Below, piece by piece: positions 23,233 through 26,441 of a stretch of 26,441 nucleotides of DNA. This stretch comes from Clostridia bacterium (GTDB taxonomy: Bacteria; Bacillota; Clostridia; Christensenellales; Aristaeellaceae). The notes beneath the pieces were generated by a model. That model saw only the letters and a list, made by a program, of their open reading frames with translations, was not told the origin of the DNA and ran no database searches. Both the position numbers and the translations under genes were made by a program. Each line of letters starts with the position of its first letter. Position 1 is the first letter of the stretch. The DNA lies in contig CAAEUQ010000145.1 of NCBI GenBank assembly GCA_900759005.1, positions 1-26,441 on the forward strand, written 5' to 3'.

Positions 23233-24117
23233 ATGGACTGGATTCATTTGCTGACCGGCGCGATTGTCGGCGGCATAATCGGGTATTTTACGAATTACAT
23301 TGCGGTAAAAATGCTGTTCCGACCGCGGCGGGAGATTCGCGTGTTCGGGCGGGTTTTGCCGTTTACGCCGGGCGTGATTCCGAAGCGCCGCGGCGATCTG
23401 GCGCGCGCGGTGGGCAGCGCGGTGTCCGAAACGCTGATCGGCAGGGACGAGCTGACCGAGATGCTGATCAGCGAACGGATGCAGAACGCGTTTGCCGACG
23501 GCGTTTCATCGGCGCTGGACGAGCTGGTGCGCGACAGGAGCGTTGAGGAGGCGCTGAGCGCGATTGTCGGCGAGGAGACGGTCGGTGCGGCGCGCGAGGA
23601 AATTCTCAATCGGCTGCGCGGGCGGATTGCAGACTACGTAAACCGAATGGATTTGGGGCACGCAATCGCCGATGCGGCGGGCAAAACGGTGCTCTCGCGG
23701 CTTCAGGGATCGATGCTTTCCCTGTTCGTTACGCCGGAAAAGATCGCGTCGTTTACGAATCCGCTGGCGGATCAGATCAGCGATTACATCGCCGACGAGG
23801 GCATGAATCAGGTAAGCTCGTTTCTGGAAAGCGAAGCCGACCGGCTGATGAACCTGCCCGCCGACCGGATCGCCAAATACCGCGACGCGCTGCGGCCGCG
23901 GATTCAGAGCGCGTACGCGGCGTTTATGCGCGAAAACGCGCCGAAAATCGCCGAATCGTTTGAAATTTCGAAGATCGTTACCGATAAAATCAATCGAATG
24001 GACATTGACGAGCTGGAAAAGCTGATTTTGTCGGTGATGAAAAAGGAGCTGAGCACGGTCGTCAATCTGGGCGCGGTGCTGGGTTTTTTGATCGGAATCA
24101 TTGGCGCGCTCATTTAG
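23233..24117 (+). CDS. DUF445 family membrane protein (YheB-like)
   Basis: 294 residues, function unknown. The N-terminal membrane segment IVGGIIGYFTNYIAVKMLFR followed by FTPGVIPKRRGDLARAVGSA is the DUF445 signature. A long helical middle (ALDELVRDRSVEEALSAIVG, FLESEADRLMNLPADRIAKY) lies between it and a C-terminal membrane helix (LGAVLGFLIGIIGALI). The soluble part is thus held between two membrane anchors. In Bacillus, YheB-type proteins have been linked to sporulation or spore envelope, but nothing here proves that. GAGGAGGG is directly upstream of the ATG. The stop codon runs into a strong terminator, so this ends the transcript that includes tatD. Confidence 0.92.
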   Translation: MDWIHLLTGAIVGGIIGYFTNYIAVKMLFRPRREIRVFGRVLPFTPGVIPKRRGDLARAVGSAVSETLIGRDELTEMLISERMQNAFADGVSSALDELVRDRSVEEALSAIVGEETVGAAREEILNRLRGRIADYVNRMDLGHAIADAAGKTVLSRLQGSMLSLFVTPEKIASFTNPLADQISDYIADEGMNQVSSFLESEADRLMNLPADRIAKYRDALRPRIQSAYAAFMRENAPKIAESFEISKIVTDKINRMDIDELEKLILSVMKKELSTVVNLGAVLGFLIGIIGALI

Positions 24118-24144
24118 CGTTCCCGCACATGGGAACGCTTTTTT
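24116..24144 (+). terminator. rho-independent terminator after the DUF445 gene
   Basis: AGCGTTCCC and GGGAACGCT form a perfect 9-bp stem around GCACAT, followed by a run of six T beginning with the last base of the stem. It overlaps the stop codon by two bases. Confidence 0.93.
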
Positions 24145-24206
24145 CGTTTTGAAAAGCAATGCAAAATGATTTCAAAAATAAATCGCAAGAGAATCAGTCT
24201 TTTCGG

Positions 24207-24235
24207 TTGACAGTTTTCTTTCGATTCCGTATAAT
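24207..24235 (+). promoter_or_regulatory. consensus sigma-A promoter of the Gfo/Idh pair
   Basis: TTGACA, 17 bases, TATAAT: a perfect consensus. It lies 45 bases before the ATG of the first gene. I saw no clear operator palindrome around it. Confidence 0.9.
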
Positions 24236-24280
24236 GGTACACAGAACAAAATCTGAATACAGGAAGGTGAGAATCGGCAT

Positions 24281-25540
24281 ATGAACAGAACCATTCCCTC
24301 CGGGGAAATTCGCGTGGGCGTTCTTGGTGCGCTGCGCGGGAAATCGTTCGCGGTCACGGCGAAGGCTTCCGGGCTTACGCTCGCGGCAATCTGCGACAAT
24401 TTCAAGCACCGTCTTAACGAGGTTTGCAATGAGCTGAACGTGCCCGGCTACGAGGATTTCGACGAATTCATCCGCCAGGATTTCGACGCGGTCGTGATCG
24501 CCGCGCCGTTCCATCTGCACGGGACATTCGCGATCAAAGCGCTCGAGACGGGCAAGCACGTGCTGACCGAAACCAGCACGAACATCACCCTGCGCGAGGG
24601 CGCGCGAATTTACGAGCTTGTCGAGCGGACGGGACTTTGCTACATGCTGGCGGAGAATTACTGCTACACGCGATTCAATCAGGAGATGAAGCGGCTGTAC
24701 GAGCTGGGCGAAATCGGCGAGGTTCGCTATGCCGAAGGGCAGTACAATCACCCGATCGAAATGCACGAGCATCTGCCGATTGCGCCCGGCGTGCGCCACT
24801 GGCGGCATCAGGAGCCGCCGACGTACTACAACACCCACGCGCTGGCGCCGCTGATGTACATCACGGGCACGATGCCGGTTGCCGTATCGGGCGCGATCAT
24901 TCCGCAGCCGGAGCCGAGCTACTACAAACCCGGCTATGTCATTCTCGTAAAAATGGACAACGGCGCGATTTTCCGCCTGTATGGAAACGTCGCCGGGCAC
25001 GATTGCGCCTACAGCCTGCACGGAACCTGCGGCGCGATGGAAACGGTGCGCGGGCACGGGTATTTCGGTCCGGAAGAGATTCGCGTTTGGCACGAGCCCT
25101 GGGACTTGAAGCCCGGTCAGCAGGAAGAAATGAGGTATTTCCCGCGCTGGGTGGAACACGCGAAGGAGGCGGATTCGACCGGTCATGGCGGCGGCGATTT
25201 CTTCACGGAGCTGAAATTCGCCGAAGCGATTCGCACGGGCAAGCAGCCGTATCTGAACGCCTATCGCGGCATTACCATGTCGAACGTGGGCATTCTCGCG
25301 TGGAGAAGCGCGATGCGGGGCGGCGAATTTTTGCCCGTTCCGGATTTGAAGGACGATTCCGCGCGCGCGGAGATGCTGCGCGACCGCCTTTGCCCGTATA
25401 CCGGCGTTGAGGATACGATTTTGATGCCGGAAAACGAGCGTTGCGTGCGCGAATTTACGCCGGAAATCGTTGCAGCCGCGCGCGTCGCGTGGAAAAAAGC
25501 GGGCTATACGGATTCCGAAATCGACGAACTTCTGAAATAG
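24281..25540 (+). CDS. Gfo/Idh/MocA-like protein, paralogue 1 of a tandem pair
   Basis: 419 residues. The family binds NAD(P) in an N-terminal Rossmann fold and acts on sugars or related compounds. Here the nucleotide loop is atypical (RVGVLGALRGKSFA, residues 11-24). Where most members have EKP after GKHVL, this one has E97-T98-S99, so the usual catalytic lysine is missing. AENYCYTRFNQEMKRLYELG and GEVRYAEGQYNHP (146-158) and YYNTHALAPLMYITG (182-196) resemble the ENCCY and YPTHGLGP motifs of GH109-type, NAD-dependent glycosidases in this fold, as I recall them. The substrate is unknown; an oxidoreductase or NAD-dependent glycosidase is possible. The ATG is preceded by AGGAAGGTGAG. It has its own promoter, and its paralogue starts 11 bases after its stop. 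Confidence 0.85.
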   Translation: MNRTIPSGEIRVGVLGALRGKSFAVTAKASGLTLAAICDNFKHRLNEVCNELNVPGYEDFDEFIRQDFDAVVIAAPFHLHGTFAIKALETGKHVLTETSTNITLREGARIYELVERTGLCYMLAENYCYTRFNQEMKRLYELGEIGEVRYAEGQYNHPIEMHEHLPIAPGVRHWRHQEPPTYYNTHALAPLMYITGTMPVAVSGAIIPQPEPSYYKPGYVILVKMDNGAIFRLYGNVAGHDCAYSLHGTCGAMETVRGHGYFGPEEIRVWHEPWDLKPGQQEEMRYFPRWVEHAKEADSTGHGGGDFFTELKFAEAIRTGKQPYLNAYRGITMSNVGILAWRSAMRGGEFLPVPDLKDDSARAEMLRDRLCPYTGVEDTILMPENERCVREFTPEIVAAARVAWKKAGYTDSEIDELLK

Positions 25541-25551
25541 GGAGCTTTCAC

Positions 25552-26441
25552 ATGAGAAACACCATTCCCGAAGGCGAAATCCGCGTGGGCGTATTGGGCG
25601 CGTTCCGCGGTAAATCGTTTGCCGAAACCGCCGAGGCGTCCGGCATGAAGCTGGTCGCGATCTGCGATAATTTCAAGCACCGTCTGGACGAGGTTTGCAA
25701 TGAGCTGAATGTTCCCGGATACGAGGATTTCGAGGACTTCATTCATCAGGATTTCGACGCGGTCGTAATCGCCGCGCCGTTCCATCTGCACGCGCATTTC
25801 GCCAAACGCGCGCTGAAGGCGGGCAAGCATGTTTTATCCGAAACCAGCACAAACGCGACCCTCGCCGAGGGCGTGGAGCTGTTCCGCGCCGCCGAGGAGA
25901 GCGGGCTTTGCTATATGCTGGCGGAGAATTACTGCTACACGCGATTCAATCAGGAAATGAAGCGGCTGTACGACGCGGGCGAAATCGGCGAGGTTCGCTA
26001 TGCCGAGGGGCAATACAATCACCCGATGGACATGGATTCTCGCCTCTGGTATGCGCCGGGCTGCAATCACTGGCGCAACTGGCTGCCGGGCACGTATTAC
26101 GACACCCACGCGCTCGCGCCGCTGATGTACGTGACCGGAACGGAGCCGGTCGCAGTGTCCTGCTCGCTGATTCCCGCGCGCACGGGATCGACCGACAAGC
26201 GCGAAGCGGGCTTTATCATGCTGGTGAAAATGAATAACGGCGCAATCTTCCGCATTTACGGCGATTTCGCCGGTCACGACTGCGGCTACAGCTTCCACGG
26301 CACCTGCGGCGCGATGGAGACCGTGCGCGGGCACGGGTATTTCGGGCCTGAAGAGGTGCGCGTATGGCACGAGCCGTGGGATTTGAAGCCCGGTCAGCAG
26401 GAGGAAGTGAAATACTTCCCGCGCTGGGTGGAGCACGCGGA
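25552..26441 (+). CDS. Gfo/Idh/MocA-like protein, paralogue 2 of a tandem pair, cut by window end
   Basis: 296 codons are visible, open to the window edge. It aligns without gaps to paralogue 1 through at least the first 200 residues and shares the same oddities: VGVLGAFRGKS in the nucleotide loop and E97-T98-S99 instead of EKP. It differs in two segments: MDSRLWYAPGCNHWRNWLPG (161-180), and PARTGSTDKREAG (198-210). Both lie in the C-terminal domain, where this fold binds substrate. It has YYDTH where paralogue 1 has YYNTH (residue 184). GGGAG lies seven bases before the ATG. It is translated from the same mRNA as paralogue 1. The two probably act on related but distinct substrates, or as a heteromer. 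Confidence 0.88.
   Translation, partial: MRNTIPEGEIRVGVLGAFRGKSFAETAEASGMKLVAICDNFKHRLDEVCNELNVPGYEDFEDFIHQDFDAVVIAAPFHLHAHFAKRALKAGKHVLSETSTNATLAEGVELFRAAEESGLCYMLAENYCYTRFNQEMKRLYDAGEIGEVRYAEGQYNHPMDMDSRLWYAPGCNHWRNWLPGTYYDTHALAPLMYVTGTEPVAVSCSLIPARTGSTDKREAGFIMLVKMNNGAIFRIYGDFAGHDCGYSFHGTCGAMETVRGHGYFGPEEVRVWHEPWDLKPGQQEEVKYFPRWVEHA

Overview
The window looks like chromosome of a GC-rich, endospore-forming member of the Clostridia (Bacillota). Two tandem alpha/beta-type small acid-soluble spore proteins, a Gram-positive PolC replicase of about 1,445 residues, and the order frr-uppS-cdsA-dxr-rseP-ispG-polC all point there. I cannot name a genus. Nearly everything is housekeeping; the unusual material is mostly in the repeats and inverted repeats between, and once inside, the genes.

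Left half (1-15,392), all on the minus strand. Reading in the direction of transcription from the right: smpB and ssrA (tmRNA), the trans-translation pair, with a terminator behind ssrA. Then comes a roughly 370-base stretch without a recognisable gene and a lone phage-type DnaD-domain protein, possibly the remains of an element inserted next to ssrA. Next is a long operon: frr (ribosome recycling), uppS, cdsA, dxr, rseP, ispG, a DUF3786-like gene, polC and a MATE-family transporter, closed by a terminator at 513-540. It mixes MEP-pathway isoprenoid synthesis (dxr, ispG), undecaprenyl carrier synthesis (uppS), phospholipid synthesis (cdsA), intramembrane proteolysis (rseP) and replication (polC). 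Several genes overlap or abut. The exception is the dxr-rseP junction, where about 400 bases hold a 40-bp hairpin-forming tandem array. The DUF3786-like gene carries its own in-frame 45-bp array. The two spore-protein genes lie beyond the terminator.

Right half (15,830-26,441), all on the plus strand. A membrane-bound nucleotide-sugar 4,6-dehydratase of the CapD/PglF type has a consensus promoter. A train of six consecutive inverted repeats follows. Then come der-plsY-metG (ribosome assembly GTPase, phospholipid acyltransferase, methionyl-tRNA synthetase), a long perfect inverted repeat, tatD and a DUF445 membrane protein with a clean terminator. Last is a separately promoted tandem pair of Gfo/Idh/MocA-type proteins that lack the usual EKP lysine; the second runs off the end of the window.

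The best candidates for something undescribed are the structured intergenic repeats (9,181-9,485; 15,450-15,704; 17,741-17,973; 22,111-22,246), the 15-residue repeat insertion in the DUF3786-like protein, and the atypical Gfo/Idh pair. No CRISPR array, transposase, restriction system or obvious defence locus is visible.
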